NCBI RefSeq assembly: GCF_900108945.1
Contig: NZ_FNYE01000029.1
Span: forward strand, 1 to 64,000
DNA: 64,000 bases
DNA from: Paraburkholderia diazotrophica
Lineage (GTDB): Bacteria > Pseudomonadota > Gammaproteobacteria > Burkholderiales > Burkholderiaceae
Reading direction: 5' to 3'
The notes beneath the pieces are model-generated. The model made no database searches. It was not told where the DNA came from and worked only from the letters and a program-made list of their open reading frames with translations. Numbering within the stretch: position 1 is the first letter of the stretch; every line of letters begins with the position of its first letter. Both the position numbers and the translations under genes were made by a program. Shown in pieces: positions 43,653 to 52,964 of the stretch.

Positions 43653-44465
43653 ATGGAAGAAAGCGAATTCGGCGCCTTCGAACATCGAGGCTGGGAACGG
43701 GCTGCGCAGCCTTATCACACGTATTTCGGTAACTTGACCATTCAGTCCCATGGCCCGTTGCTCGATGCGCTGGACGTCCGCCGCGGCACCCGCTTCCTCG
43801 ATGTCGCATCGGGCCCCGGCTATCTCGCCGCGTCGGCCGCGAAGCGCGGCGCCGATGCCGTCGGCGTCGACTTTGCCGAATCGATGGTCGATCAGGCACG
43901 GCGCATCTATCCCGCGCTGACGTTCAGGTTCGGCCGCGCGGAAGACCTGCCGTTTCCCGACGAGTGTGTCGACGCTGTCGGCATCAACTTTGGGATGCTG
44001 CACTTCTCGAATCCAGAGCAGGCGCTTCTGGAGGCGTTCAGGGTGCTGCGGCCCGGAGGCAAGGTCGGCTTCACGAATTGGTCGACGCCCGACAAGGCAG
44101 CCGGTTTCGCGATCGTGCTGAAGGCGATCGAGGCTCATGGTCAGATGGATGTTCAGTTGCCGCCAGGGCCGCCCTTCTTCCGGTTCAGCGACTGGGACGA
44201 ATGCAAGCGTGTGCTCGTTGACGCAGGCTTTCTCGATCCGCATCTCCAGGAAATCGGGCTGACTTTGCACGCGCGAGCGCCGGGCGCGCTATTCGACATG
44301 GTGAGGCGAGGCGGCGTGCGCATTTCCGCGATCCTGAATGCGCAGACGCCAGAGGCGCTGGACTCGATCGAGAAGGCTATCACCGAAGGGGCTGCGCGAT
44401 ATGAAAGCGCCGGCGAGGTTCGGATACCGATGCCGTGCGTGCTGGCGAGCGCGGCGAAGCCTTGA
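43653..44465 (+). CDS. Class I SAM-dependent methyltransferase (UbiE-like)
   Basis: 270 residues from the ATG at 43653, with GGAG nine bases upstream; the ATG at 43620 is a possible but weaker start. SAM-binding motif I is RFLDVASGPGYLAASAAKRG (about 47-66), motif II AVGVDFAESMVDQA, and the later LPFPDECVDAVGINFGMLHF and RVLRPGGKVGFTNW are typical of UbiE/Methyltransf_11 enzymes. Substrate not known. No neighbour suggests a pathway; it converges on glmS. Confidence 0.87.
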   Translation: MEESEFGAFEHRGWERAAQPYHTYFGNLTIQSHGPLLDALDVRRGTRFLDVASGPGYLAASAAKRGADAVGVDFAESMVDQARRIYPALTFRFGRAEDLPFPDECVDAVGINFGMLHFSNPEQALLEAFRVLRPGGKVGFTNWSTPDKAAGFAIVLKAIEAHGQMDVQLPPGPPFFRFSDWDECKRVLVDAGFLDPHLQEIGLTLHARAPGALFDMVRRGGVRISAILNAQTPEALDSIEKAITEGAARYESAGEVRIPMPCVLASAAKP

Positions 44466-44609
44466 GCATTCGCGAGCGAACGTCAGGCAATGGAGGAAGG
44501 GGGAGCTTGAATTCGAGGCGTTCCCGATACGACCGCCAACCTGGCGCCGCATCGGGAACGCTTGCGAAACGACAACAGCAACAGCAACATCACCGCAGAG
44601 CGAACAGCC

Positions 44610-46427
44610 TCACTCCACCGTGACCGATTTCGCGAGATTGCGCGGCTTGTCCACGTCTGTCCCGCGCGAGCACGCCGTGTGATACGCGAGCAACTGCAGC
44701 GGCACGACGTGCAGAATCGGCGACAGCAAGCCGTAGTGCTCCGGCATGCGGATCACGTGCAGCCCTTCGTCGTTGAGGATCTTCGTGTCGGCATCGGCGA
44801 ACACATACAGCTGGCCGCCGCGCGCGCGCACTTCCTGAATGTTCGACTTGAGCTTTTCGAGCAGCGCGTCATTCGGCGCGACTGTCACGACGGGCATCGC
44901 CTCCGTGACGAGCGCCAGCGGCCCGTGCTTCAGTTCGCCCGCCGGATACGCCTCAGCGTGGATGTACGAGATTTCCTTGAGCTTGAGCGCGCCTTCCAGC
45001 GCGATCGGATAGTGCAGGCCACGGCCGAGGAACAGCGCATTCTCCTTGCGCGAGAACTCCTCCGACCACGCGATGATCTGCGGCTCCAGTGCCAGCACGC
45101 TGTTGAGCGCCGCGGGCAAATGGCGCAGCTGGCGGATGTAGTCGGCTTCCTGCTTCGCGCTGATGTGGCCACGCAGCTTGCCGAGCGTCGCAGCGAGCAC
45201 GAACAGCGCGACCAGTTGCGTCGTGAAAGCCTTCGTCGACGCGACGCCGATCTCGCGGCCCGCGTGCGTGAGGAACGACAACTCCGTCATGCGCACCATC
45301 GCGCTCGTGGCGACGTTGCACACCGCCAGCGTGTGCGTGTGCCCCAGCGATTGCGCGTGCTTAAGCGCCGCAATCGTGTCGGCCGTTTCGCCCGATTGTG
45401 AAATCACGACGACGAGCGACTTCGGATTCGGCACTGAATCGCGATAACGGTATTCGCTTGCAATCTCGACCTGCGTCGGAATCTTCGCGATCGATTCGAG
45501 CCAGTACTTTGCCGTCAGGCCCGAGTAGTAGCTCGTGCCGCACGCGAGAACCAGCAGGCTGTCGATTTCCTCAAATGCCTTCGCGGCGCCTTCGCCGAAC
45601 AGCGACGCATCGAACACATCGGATTGCGGAATCGTGTCCGAGATCGCGCGCGGCTGCTCGAAGATTTCCTTCTGCATGAAATGGCGATACGGGCCAAGCT
45701 CGACCGCGCCGCCGTATGCCGCGACCTGGCGGACGTCGCGCTCGGCCGGCTTGCCGTCGCGATCGAACACGCGGACCTTTTCGAGCGTCAGTTCGCAGAC
45801 GTCGCCTTCTTCGAGGAACATGAAGCGATCGGTGCTGCCCGCCAGCGCAAGCGCGTCCGACGCGAGGAAGTTCTCGCCTTCCCCGAGGCCGACCACGAGC
45901 GGCGACCCTTGGCGCGCGCCCACCACCGTATGCGGCTGGCTCTTGTGCAGCACGGCGATCGCGTAAGCGCCGTGCAAGTGCCCCGTCGCTTCGCGCACGG
46001 CCGCGAACAGATCGCCGTGATACAGGCTGTGGATCAGATGCGCGATCACTTCCGTATCGGTCTGCGAGATGAATTCGTAGCCCTTGCCGCGCAGCATTTC
46101 GCGCAGCGTCTCGTAGTTCTCGATGATGCCGTTGTGGACGATCGCGAGTTCGTTGCGCGAGAAGATCGGGTGCGCGTTGTCGGTGACGGGCGCGCCGTGC
46201 GTCGCCCAGCGCGTGTGCGCGATACCCGTCACGCCTTCGAGGCGCGTCTCGCACACCTGCTCGTCGAGATCCGCGACGCGCGCCACGCTGCGCGCGCGCT
46301 TCGGCTCGCCGCCCGCGAGCACGGCGACGCCGCATGAGTCATAGCCGCGATATTCGAGGCGACGCAATCCTTCGATCAGAACAGAAACGATGTTTCGCTG
46401 CGCTACCGCGCCGACAATGCCGCACAT
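44610..46427 (-). CDS. glmS: Glucosamine-6-phosphate synthase (glutamine-hydrolysing)
   Basis: 605 residues. It makes glucosamine-6-phosphate from fructose-6-phosphate and glutamine, the first step to UDP-GlcNAc. The start at 46427 is required because the catalytic nucleophile is Cys2, exposed after Met removal (MCGIVGAVAQRN); a start two codons earlier would bury it. Glutaminase domain about 1-240 (TRWATHGAPVTDNAHP), two SIS domains about 290-600 (ACGTSYYSGL, SQSGETADT). It follows glmU by 56 bp, so the two steps of the pathway are co-transcribed. Confidence 0.97.
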   Translation of the reverse strand: MCGIVGAVAQRNIVSVLIEGLRRLEYRGYDSCGVAVLAGGEPKRARSVARVADLDEQVCETRLEGVTGIAHTRWATHGAPVTDNAHPIFSRNELAIVHNGIIENYETLREMLRGKGYEFISQTDTEVIAHLIHSLYHGDLFAAVREATGHLHGAYAIAVLHKSQPHTVVGARQGSPLVVGLGEGENFLASDALALAGSTDRFMFLEEGDVCELTLEKVRVFDRDGKPAERDVRQVAAYGGAVELGPYRHFMQKEIFEQPRAISDTIPQSDVFDASLFGEGAAKAFEEIDSLLVLACGTSYYSGLTAKYWLESIAKIPTQVEIASEYRYRDSVPNPKSLVVVISQSGETADTIAALKHAQSLGHTHTLAVCNVATSAMVRMTELSFLTHAGREIGVASTKAFTTQLVALFVLAATLGKLRGHISAKQEADYIRQLRHLPAALNSVLALEPQIIAWSEEFSRKENALFLGRGLHYPIALEGALKLKEISYIHAEAYPAGELKHGPLALVTEAMPVVTVAPNDALLEKLKSNIQEVRARGGQLYVFADADTKILNDEGLHVIRMPEHYGLLSPILHVVPLQLLAYHTACSRGTDVDKPRNLAKSVTVE

Positions 46428-46483
46428 AATCAATGATCCTTTGCAGAGTTAGGGTCCGCAGCGCACTTCGCGCGCGGCTCCCT

Positions 46484-47845
46484 TCAGCTTTTCTTTTTCG
46501 TCGGGCGCACGTAGCCCGTCTTGCCGACCTGGGTCTTCTCGTTGAGCACGAGAAGGCCTTCCTCGACGTCCTTCCACACCGTCGTGCCCGCCGCGATCGT
46601 CACGCCGCGGCCGACGCGCACGGGCGCCACGAGTTGCGTATCCGAGCCGACGAACACATCGTCTTCGATGATCGTGCGGAATTTGTTCGCGCCGTCGTAG
46701 TTGCAGGTAATCGTGCCCGCGCCGATATTCACGCGCGCACCGACATCCGAATCGCCGATATACGACAGGTGATTCGCCTTCGACCCGTGGCCCAGCACCG
46801 CGTTCTTCACTTCGACGAAGTTGCCGACGTGCGTCTCGTCCGAGAGCGTCGCACCCGGACGCAGGCGCGCGTAAGGACCGAGCACGACCTGCGCGCCGAT
46901 CTGCGCGCCTTCGATATGCGTATAGGCATCGACGCGCGTGCCCGCGCCGATGGTCGCGTTGCGGATCACGCAGTTGGGCCCGATCGTTACGTTATCGGCC
47001 AGCGTGACCTCGCCTTCGAATACGCAATTCACGTCGATCGACACATCGCGGCCGCATTCGAGCGAGCCGCGCACGTCGATACGCGCCGGGTCCGCAATCG
47101 TCACGCCCGCGACGAGCAATTCGTCCGCGACATTGCGCTGATGAATGCGCTCCAGTTCGGCAAGCTGCTGCTTGCTGTTGACGCCGAGCGTTTCCCACTC
47201 TTCGTCGGGCTGCGCGGTGACGACATCGATGCCCGCTTCGATCGCCAGCTCGACCACGTCGGTCAGGTAGAACTCACCCTGCGCGTTGTCGTTCTTCAGC
47301 GACGACAGCCAGCCGTCGAGGCGCCTGGTCGGCATCACGACGATGCCCGTGTTGATCTCGGCGATCTTCTGCTGCTCCGGCGTCGCGTCCTTCTGTTCGA
47401 CGATGCGCTCGACCTTGCCGTTCGCATCGCGCACGATGCGGCCGTAGCCGGTGGGATCGTCGAGCGTCACCGTGAGCACGCCGTAGCCGTCGTGGCCCGC
47501 GCTATCGGTCAGACGCTTGAGCGTGCCCGCTTTCGTGAGGGGCACATCGCCGTAGAGCACGAGCGTCGGCTGCGACGGATCGAGCAGCGGCAAGGCCTGC
47601 TGCACCGCGTGCCCCGTGCCGAGCTGCTGCTCCTGCAACGCGAATTGCACATCGGGTGCCGCGACGGCCGTGCGGACCTGTTCCGCGCCGTGACCGATCA
47701 CGACGACGAGGCGCGTCGGATTCAGCGTGCGAGCAGTATCGATGACATGAGCGAGAAGCGGCCGGCCGGCCAGGGGATGAAGCACTTTCGGCAACGCGGA
47801 GCGCATGCGCTTGCCAGTGCCTGCCGCCAGAATCACGATATTCAT
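46484..47845 (-). CDS. glmU: Bifunctional UDP-GlcNAc pyrophosphorylase / glucosamine-1-phosphate acetyltransferase
   Basis: 453 residues from the ATG at 47845. The N-terminal uridylyltransferase domain opens MNIVILAAGTGKRMRSALPK and includes LYGDVPL; the C-terminal half (about 250-453) is a left-handed beta-helix of hexapeptide repeats ending in the acetyltransferase site (HLSYIGDSDVG, NIGAGTITCNYDG). It makes UDP-GlcNAc for peptidoglycan and LPS. Gene order glmU-glmS matches that in many proteobacteria. A longer reading to 48022 lies in the ttcA tail and is rejected. Confidence 0.97.
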   Translation of the reverse strand: MNIVILAAGTGKRMRSALPKVLHPLAGRPLLAHVIDTARTLNPTRLVVVIGHGAEQVRTAVAAPDVQFALQEQQLGTGHAVQQALPLLDPSQPTLVLYGDVPLTKAGTLKRLTDSAGHDGYGVLTVTLDDPTGYGRIVRDANGKVERIVEQKDATPEQQKIAEINTGIVVMPTRRLDGWLSSLKNDNAQGEFYLTDVVELAIEAGIDVVTAQPDEEWETLGVNSKQQLAELERIHQRNVADELLVAGVTIADPARIDVRGSLECGRDVSIDVNCVFEGEVTLADNVTIGPNCVIRNATIGAGTRVDAYTHIEGAQIGAQVVLGPYARLRPGATLSDETHVGNFVEVKNAVLGHGSKANHLSYIGDSDVGARVNIGAGTITCNYDGANKFRTIIEDDVFVGSDTQLVAPVRVGRGVTIAAGTTVWKDVEEGLLVLNEKTQVGKTGYVRPTKKKS

Positions 47846-47928
47846 GACGTGGGCATCTATGACGAGTTTGGAGTGGGCGATTCTAGCACGCTGCGCATGA
47901 CGCCAACGTTGCCGGGCAGACCGACAAA

Positions 47929-47965
47929 TCCCCGCAAATGCCGGTGCTGAAAGGCTTTGCGGGGA
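47929..47965 (-). terminator. Stem-loop between ttcA and glmU
   Basis: TCCCCGCAAA (47929-47938) pairs with TTTGCGGGGA (47956-47965), ten pairs with a 17-base loop. On the minus strand it follows ttcA by 14 bp and is trailed by ATTTGTC, a weak T-run. It may end or attenuate transcription before glmU. Confidence 0.5.
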
Positions 47966-47978
47966 TCTGACGAATCTG

Positions 47979-48980
47979 TTAGAGATCGTCGAATTGCACG
48001 AATGAGATCGTTTGCGCCGCACTCTCCCGCGTGCCGTCCGGTGCGGAATCGGTGGAGCACGGCTCTTCGTCGAACGCGATATCGCCTTGCGGATCGGCTT
48101 CGCCCGTCGCGCGCAGATTCGTGAACGGGAACAGCTTGTGGTCCATCAGATGCGACGGCACCACGTTCGATAGCGCATTGAACATGTTGTCGACGCGGCC
48201 CGGGAAACGCTTCTCCCATTCGCGGATCAGCGCCTTCATTTCCGCGCGTTTCAGGTTCGGCTGGCTGCCGCACAGATTGCACGGAATGATCGGGAATTCG
48301 CGCAATTCCGCGTATTTTTCGAGGTCCGTTTCCTTCACATACGCGAGGGGACGGATCACGACGTTTTTGCCGTCATCGGATTGCAGCTTGGGCGGCATGC
48401 CCTTCAGCTTGCCGCCGTAGAACAGGTTCAGCAGCAGCGTCTGCAGGATGTCGTCGCGATGATGGCCGAGCGCGATCTTGGTCGCGCCGAGTTCGCCCGC
48501 CACGCGATACAGAATGCCGCGCCGCAGACGCGAGCACAGCGAGCACGTCGTCTTGCCCTCGGGCACGAGGCGCTTGACAATGCTGTACGTGTCCTGATTC
48601 TCGATATGGAACGGGATGTCCAGTTTGCTCAGGTATTCGGGCAGCACGTGTTCCGGAAAGCCCGGCTGCTTCTGGTCGAGGTTCACGGCGACGATCTCGA
48701 AGTCGATCGGCGCGCGCTCGCGCAGACGCATCAGGATATCGAGCATCGCATAGCTGTCCTTGCCGCCCGACAGGCACACCATTACCTTGTCGCCGTGCTC
48801 GATCATGTTGTAGTCGCCGATCGCCTGGCCGACCTGGCGCGCGAGCCGCTTGAACAGCTTGTTGTTCTCGTACGCTTCTTTCTGCTCGCGGCGCGTGAGC
48901 GCGCGCTTGCGCTCGTCAGCTGGCGCTTCGGCTCCGGCGGCATTCGCGTCGACGCCCGTCAACGTTTCGGGAGCGTTCAT
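47979..48980 (-). CDS. ttcA: tRNA 2-thiocytidine(32) synthetase TtcA
   Basis: 333 residues. It thiolates C32 in tRNA anticodon loops using an iron-sulfur cluster and ATP. The PP-loop SGGKDSYAML lies at 71-80; the cluster cysteines are in TCSLCSRLRRG (about 145-155) and CNLCGSQPNLKR (about 237-248). It follows folB by 3 bp, so the two are translated from one message. The C-terminal acidic tail after about residue 295 is variable. Confidence 0.96.
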   Translation of the reverse strand: MNAPETLTGVDANAAGAEAPADERKRALTRREQKEAYENNKLFKRLARQVGQAIGDYNMIEHGDKVMVCLSGGKDSYAMLDILMRLRERAPIDFEIVAVNLDQKQPGFPEHVLPEYLSKLDIPFHIENQDTYSIVKRLVPEGKTTCSLCSRLRRGILYRVAGELGATKIALGHHRDDILQTLLLNLFYGGKLKGMPPKLQSDDGKNVVIRPLAYVKETDLEKYAELREFPIIPCNLCGSQPNLKRAEMKALIREWEKRFPGRVDNMFNALSNVVPSHLMDHKLFPFTNLRATGEADPQGDIAFDEEPCSTDSAPDGTRESAAQTISFVQFDDL

Positions 48981-48983
48981 CGC

Positions 48984-49379
48984 TCAGTCCTCTTTGATCT
49001 GGAAGACTTCGACGCCCACGGCATCGCAGTCGGAATAAACATCGGGCTTTTCCGTCGAAAGGCGCACGGCGCGGACCTGCGGATGCGCGAGCAGCGCCTT
49101 GGCCAGGTCGTCGCAGAGCGTTTCCTGCAGATGGATATGCCCCTGGCTCACGCGCTGTGCGATTGTCGCGCGCATGAAGTCGTAGTCGACGACTTCGCGC
49201 AGCTTGTCTTCGACGGGCGTCGATAGCGCGAGCGGCACGAACAGTTCGACATTGATCACCACGCGCTGCTCGCCGCGCTTTTCGAACTCATGCACGCCGA
49301 TGTTGATGTGCACCTCGTAGTTGCGCAGAAAGAGCCGGCGGCAATCAGCGAGCCGAGGATGAAGCAAAGCGGCAGACAT
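48984..49379 (-). CDS. folB: Dihydroneopterin aldolase
   Basis: 131 residues. It cleaves dihydroneopterin to 6-hydroxymethyl-dihydropterin in folate synthesis. Typical parts: YEVHINIGVHEFEKRGEQRV, VDYDFMRATIAQRV, and the Lys-containing VRLSTEKPDVYSDCDAVGVE. TGGA precedes the ATG. It is followed directly by ttcA and preceded, 103 bp away, by a pteridine-reductase-like SDR gene, which fits a folate/pterin role. A 16-bp tandem duplication lies just upstream. Confidence 0.93.
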   Translation of the reverse strand: MSAALLHPRLADCRRLFLRNYEVHINIGVHEFEKRGEQRVVINVELFVPLALSTPVEDKLREVVDYDFMRATIAQRVSQGHIHLQETLCDDLAKALLAHPQVRAVRLSTEKPDVYSDCDAVGVEVFQIKED

Positions 49380-49392
49380 GTTCGTTCCAGTA

Positions 49393-49424
49393 CAAAAGGG
49401 TGCGTGCGCAAAAGGGTGCGTGCG
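49393..49424. repeat. Perfect 16-bp tandem duplication upstream of folB
   Basis: CAAAAGGGTGCGTGCG occurs twice head to tail at 49393-49408 and 49409-49424, in the leader between the SDR gene and folB, ending 14 bp before the folB start. Confidence 0.85.
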
Positions 49425-49481
49425 GCACGCAGTTGCAATTGGGCGCGCTTCGCGGCGCGCCGGTGGGGCGCGACCTCGTGG

Positions 49482-50297
49482 TCAGGCGCCCGTCAAAAAC
49501 ATTACGTCGCGCGGCAGCGGCACGAGATGCTGCCCGCCGTCGACAACCAGCGTCGTACCCGTGACGCCCCGCGCATCCGCGAGATACAGCGCGGCCGCGA
49601 CGATATCCTCGATGCGCGACGCGCGGCCGAGCGGCGTGACCTTGTGCGCGGCCGCGAAGCTCTCCGCCGTCTGATCGCCGGATTGCAGCGTGAGACCGGG
49701 CGCGAGGCCCACGACGCGCACCTTCGGCGCCAGCGCCTGCGCAAGCGCGACGGTCGCCGTGCCGAGCGCGGCCTTCGACACGGTGTACGACAGGTAGTCC
49801 GGATTCATGTTGTACAGCTTCTGGTCGAGCACGTTGATGACGGCACTGCGCAGCGCCTCGTCGTGCAGCGCCGCCTCGGGCGTGACTTCGTGCAACATCC
49901 GCGCGAGCACGAGCGGCGCGCCGACGTTGATCGACGTCAGATGCAGCAACTTCGCGTAGCCGATGTCGAGCGCGGTGTCCTCGTCGAACAGCGACGCGTT
50001 GTTCACGATGCACGACGGACGCCCGAGCGCCGCGATGCAATCGGGCACGAGCCGCTCGACTTCCGCCTCGACGGACAAATCGGCCCTCAGCGCGACGGCG
50101 CGCCGGCCCAGCGCGGCGATTTCCGCGACCACGTCGTCGGCTTTCGCCTTCGACGAGCCGTAATGCACCGCCACGTCCCAGCCCGCCGCCGCAAAGCCGA
50201 CGGCCAGCCCCCGGCCGATCCGGTGCGAAGCGCCCGTGACGAGGACGACGCGCTCGCGTCGGGCGTTGGCGGCGGAAGTGTCGTTCGAGGCGGTCAT
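49482..50297 (-). CDS. SDR-family reductase, FolM/pteridine-reductase-like
   Basis: 271 residues. The NADP-binding motif is TGASHRIGRGLAVGF, where the Arg of TGxxxRIG is typical of pteridine reductases and FolM instead of the usual TGxxxGIG. The active site Tyr-Lys is in YTVSKAALGT (about 165-174), and NNAS lies near 95. By context (folB next, ttcA after) it likely reduces dihydromonapterin or dihydrobiopterin. Its start is only 13 bp from the start of the divergent MidA-like gene. Confidence 0.87.
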   Translation of the reverse strand: MTASNDTSAANARRERVVLVTGASHRIGRGLAVGFAAAGWDVAVHYGSSKAKADDVVAEIAALGRRAVALRADLSVEAEVERLVPDCIAALGRPSCIVNNASLFDEDTALDIGYAKLLHLTSINVGAPLVLARMLHEVTPEAALHDEALRSAVINVLDQKLYNMNPDYLSYTVSKAALGTATVALAQALAPKVRVVGLAPGLTLQSGDQTAESFAAAHKVTPLGRASRIEDIVAAALYLADARGVTGTTLVVDGGQHLVPLPRDVMFLTGA

Positions 50298-50310
50298 TTA
50301 CAATGCAAGG

Positions 50311-51504
50311 ATGAATCCGAAAGCTCACCAACCCGATAGTTTACCTGCTCCCGGCCCGACCGCGCTCGCGCAGTCCGAAGCGCTCGTTTCGCTGATTCGC
50401 GCGGAGATCGATGCGAACGGCGGCTGGATGCCGTTCGATCGCTACATGGAGCGCGCGTTGTACGCGCCGGGACTGGGCTACTACAGCGGCGGCGCGATCA
50501 AGTTCGGCCGCCGCGCCGAGGATGGCAGCGATTTCGTGACGGCGCCGGAACTGTCGCCGCTCTTCGCGGAAACGCTCGCGCGGCCCGTCGCGCAGGCGCT
50601 GGAAGCGAGCGGCACGCGTCATGTGATGGAATTCGGCGCGGGCACGGGCAAGCTGGCGTCCGGCTTGCTCAATGCACTTTCGAAGCTTGACGCGCAGTTC
50701 GACAGCTACTCGATCGTCGATCTGTCGGGCGAATTGCGCCAGCGCCAGTGGGAGACGATCGAAGCGCAGGCGCCCGCAATGGCCTCGCGCGTGCGGTGGC
50801 TCGACGCGTTGCCGGAGCAGTTCGAAGGCGTGGTCGTGGGCAACGAAGTGCTCGACGCGATGCCCGTGCGGCTCTTCGCGCGCAGCGGCGGGCAATGGCA
50901 CGAGCGCGGCGTCGCATTCGAGAACGGCGCATTGCGCTTCGCAGACCGTCCCGTTCAGTCGACGCACGATGCCGCGTTCCTGCGCGATCTGGAAATCGAC
51001 GGCGATGGCGACTACGTGACAGAAACGCACGAAGCCGCGCTCGCCTTCACGCGCACCGTCTGCACGATGCTCACGCGCGGCGCGGCGATTCTGATCGACT
51101 ATGGCTTTCCGCGTCAAGAGTACTATCACGCGCAGCGCACGCAAGGCACGCTGATGTGCCACTACCGGCACCGCGCTCACGGCGATCCGTTTCTCTATCC
51201 CGGCTTGCAGGACATCACGTCGCACGTCGAATTCACGGGCATCGCCGAGGCAGGCGTCGATGCGGGCGCGGATCTGCTCGGCTACACGTCGCAGGCGCGC
51301 TTCCTGATGAACGCGGGCATCACGGAAGCGTTGAGCGCGATCGATCCGTCCGACATTCCCAACTTTCTGCCCGCCGCGAACGCGGTACAGAAGCTGCTAT
51401 CGGAAGCCGAAATGGGCGAGCTCTTCAAAGTGATCGCGTTTTCGCGCGGCATCGACGGCACACTCGATGCATTCGCGCGCGGCGACCGTTCGCATACGCT
51501 GTGA
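50311..51504 (+). CDS. MidA/NDUFAF7-family SAM-dependent methyltransferase
   Basis: 397 residues from the ATG at 50311. Family signs: PFDRYMERALYAPGLGYYS near 46-64, DFVTAPELSPLF, motif I VMEFGAGTGKLASGLL (about 109-124), GNEVLDAMPV, and the IDYGFPRQEYYH segment. The mitochondrial relative NDUFAF7 methylates an Arg of complex I NDUFS2; in bacteria the substrate is not established. The ribosome-binding site is GCAAGG. DUF2905 follows 10 bp after its stop. Confidence 0.9.
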   Translation: MNPKAHQPDSLPAPGPTALAQSEALVSLIRAEIDANGGWMPFDRYMERALYAPGLGYYSGGAIKFGRRAEDGSDFVTAPELSPLFAETLARPVAQALEASGTRHVMEFGAGTGKLASGLLNALSKLDAQFDSYSIVDLSGELRQRQWETIEAQAPAMASRVRWLDALPEQFEGVVVGNEVLDAMPVRLFARSGGQWHERGVAFENGALRFADRPVQSTHDAAFLRDLEIDGDGDYVTETHEAALAFTRTVCTMLTRGAAILIDYGFPRQEYYHAQRTQGTLMCHYRHRAHGDPFLYPGLQDITSHVEFTGIAEAGVDAGADLLGYTSQARFLMNAGITEALSAIDPSDIPNFLPAANAVQKLLSEAEMGELFKVIAFSRGIDGTLDAFARGDRSHTL

Positions 51505-51514
51505 GGCAAACACG

Positions 51515-51709
51515 ATGATCCGCTGGCTGCTCACCACGTTCGTCGCCGTGGCCGTGCTGTCGGCGTGCTGGCCGTGGCTGCGCAAGCTGGGTATCGGCAG
51601 GATGCCGGGCGATGTGACGCTGCGTCTGTTCGGAAAGGAGTATCCGTTTCCGTTCATGTCGACGCTGATACTGTCGATGCTGCTGTCGCTGATCGCCCGG
51701 CTGCTGTGA
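51515..51709 (+). CDS. DUF2905-family small membrane protein
   Basis: 64 residues from the ATG at 51515. Two hydrophobic helices (about 3-20 and 44-63) flank the conserved LGIGRMPGDVTLRLFGKEYP, the hallmark of DUF2905. Likely an inner-membrane protein of unknown function. It lies 10 bp after the MidA-like gene and its stop is one base from the stop of the convergent cca gene. Confidence 0.88.
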   Translation: MIRWLLTTFVAVAVLSACWPWLRKLGIGRMPGDVTLRLFGKEYPFPFMSTLILSMLLSLIARLL

Positions 51710-51710
51710 T

Positions 51711-52964
51711 TCACGCGTCTTCCGGCGACGCTTCGTTCAACGCTTTCGCCACGGCGCGCACGCGCTCGCGATGCACGGCCTCCTTGATCTTCGCAGGGTC
51801 GTCCGCATACGCGCTCGCGACCGCGCCCGCATCGACCGAGCGCGCCGCGACGAGCGCCTCGCGCAAGCGCTCGGCCTGCGGATAGGCCGCCGCCTCGAAT
51901 CCGAGCCGGCCACGCGCGTCGGCTTCACACGCCTGCAAGGCCTCCGCGAAACGCGCGGGCTTGCGCAGCGCGTCGCAGCGCTCGAAGAGCCGCACGAGCC
52001 CCGCCGACCTCGTCTCCATCACGCGATGAATGTTGCCGTGCTCGCGCGCGACCAGCAGCGCAAGATCGCGGCATTCGTTCGGCACGCGCAGACGCTCGCA
52101 CAAGGGCTTGAGCAGATCGACGGTGCGCCCTTCGTGGCCGATGTGGCGCGGCAGAACATCTTCGGGCGTGGTCGCCTTGCCGAGATCGTGCGTGAGCGCG
52201 GCAAAGCGCACCGTCAGCGCGTAGTTCTGCGCGGCCGCGTGATCGACCACCATCATCACGTGCACGCCTGTATCCACTTCCGGGTGATAGTCGGCGCGCT
52301 GCGGCACGCCGTATAGCGCGTCGATCTCCGGCAGAATGCGCGCAAGCGCACCGGATTCGCGCAGCACGTCGAACATGCGCGAAGGCTTCTTCTCCATCAG
52401 GCCGCGCGAGACTTCCTGCCACACGCGCTCGGGCACCAGCGCGTCGACTTCGCCCGCATCGACCATCTTGCGCATCAGCGCCATCGTCTCCTGCGCGATG
52501 GTGAAATCGGCAAAGCGCGCCGAGAAACGCGCGACGCGCAGGATGCGCACAGGGTCTTCGAGAAACGCATCGCTGACATGCCGGAACACGCGATTCTTCA
52601 GGTCCGTCTGGCCGTCGAACGGATCGATCACCGGGCCCGTCAGATCGCCGTCCGGCGTCACTTCGCGGGCCATCGCGTTGACTGTGAGATCGCGCCGCGC
52701 GAGATCCTCTTCGAGCGTCACATCGGGCGCGTAGAAAAACTGGAAGCCGTGATAGCCCGACGACGTCTTGCGCTCGGTGCGCGCGAGCGCGTATTCCTCA
52801 TGCGTGTCCGGATGCAGGAAAACGGGGAAATCCTTGCCGACGGGGCGAAAGCCCTTCGCGATCATCTGCTCGGGCGTCGCACCGACCACGACGTAATCGC
52901 GATCCTGCACGGGCATGCCTAGCAGCTCGTCGCGGATCGCGCCGCCTACTGCGTAGATATTCAT
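51711..52964 (-). CDS. cca: CCA-adding tRNA nucleotidyltransferase (multifunctional, with HD domain)
   Basis: 417 residues. It adds or repairs the 3' CCA of tRNAs. The nucleotidyltransferase motif is YAVGGAIRDELLG (5-16) with catalytic Asp21 and Asp23 in QDRDYVVVG; RRDLTVNAMA follows near 111. The C-terminal HD domain (about 225-330) has VDHAAAQNYALTVRFAALTH then DLGK, the phosphohydrolase signature. Its ATG overlaps the stop of the GST gene (ATGA), so translation is coupled. Confidence 0.96.
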   Translation of the reverse strand: MNIYAVGGAIRDELLGMPVQDRDYVVVGATPEQMIAKGFRPVGKDFPVFLHPDTHEEYALARTERKTSSGYHGFQFFYAPDVTLEEDLARRDLTVNAMAREVTPDGDLTGPVIDPFDGQTDLKNRVFRHVSDAFLEDPVRILRVARFSARFADFTIAQETMALMRKMVDAGEVDALVPERVWQEVSRGLMEKKPSRMFDVLRESGALARILPEIDALYGVPQRADYHPEVDTGVHVMMVVDHAAAQNYALTVRFAALTHDLGKATTPEDVLPRHIGHEGRTVDLLKPLCERLRVPNECRDLALLVAREHGNIHRVMETRSAGLVRLFERCDALRKPARFAEALQACEADARGRLGFEAAAYPQAERLREALVAARSVDAGAVASAYADDPAKIKEAVHRERVRAVAKALNEASPEDA

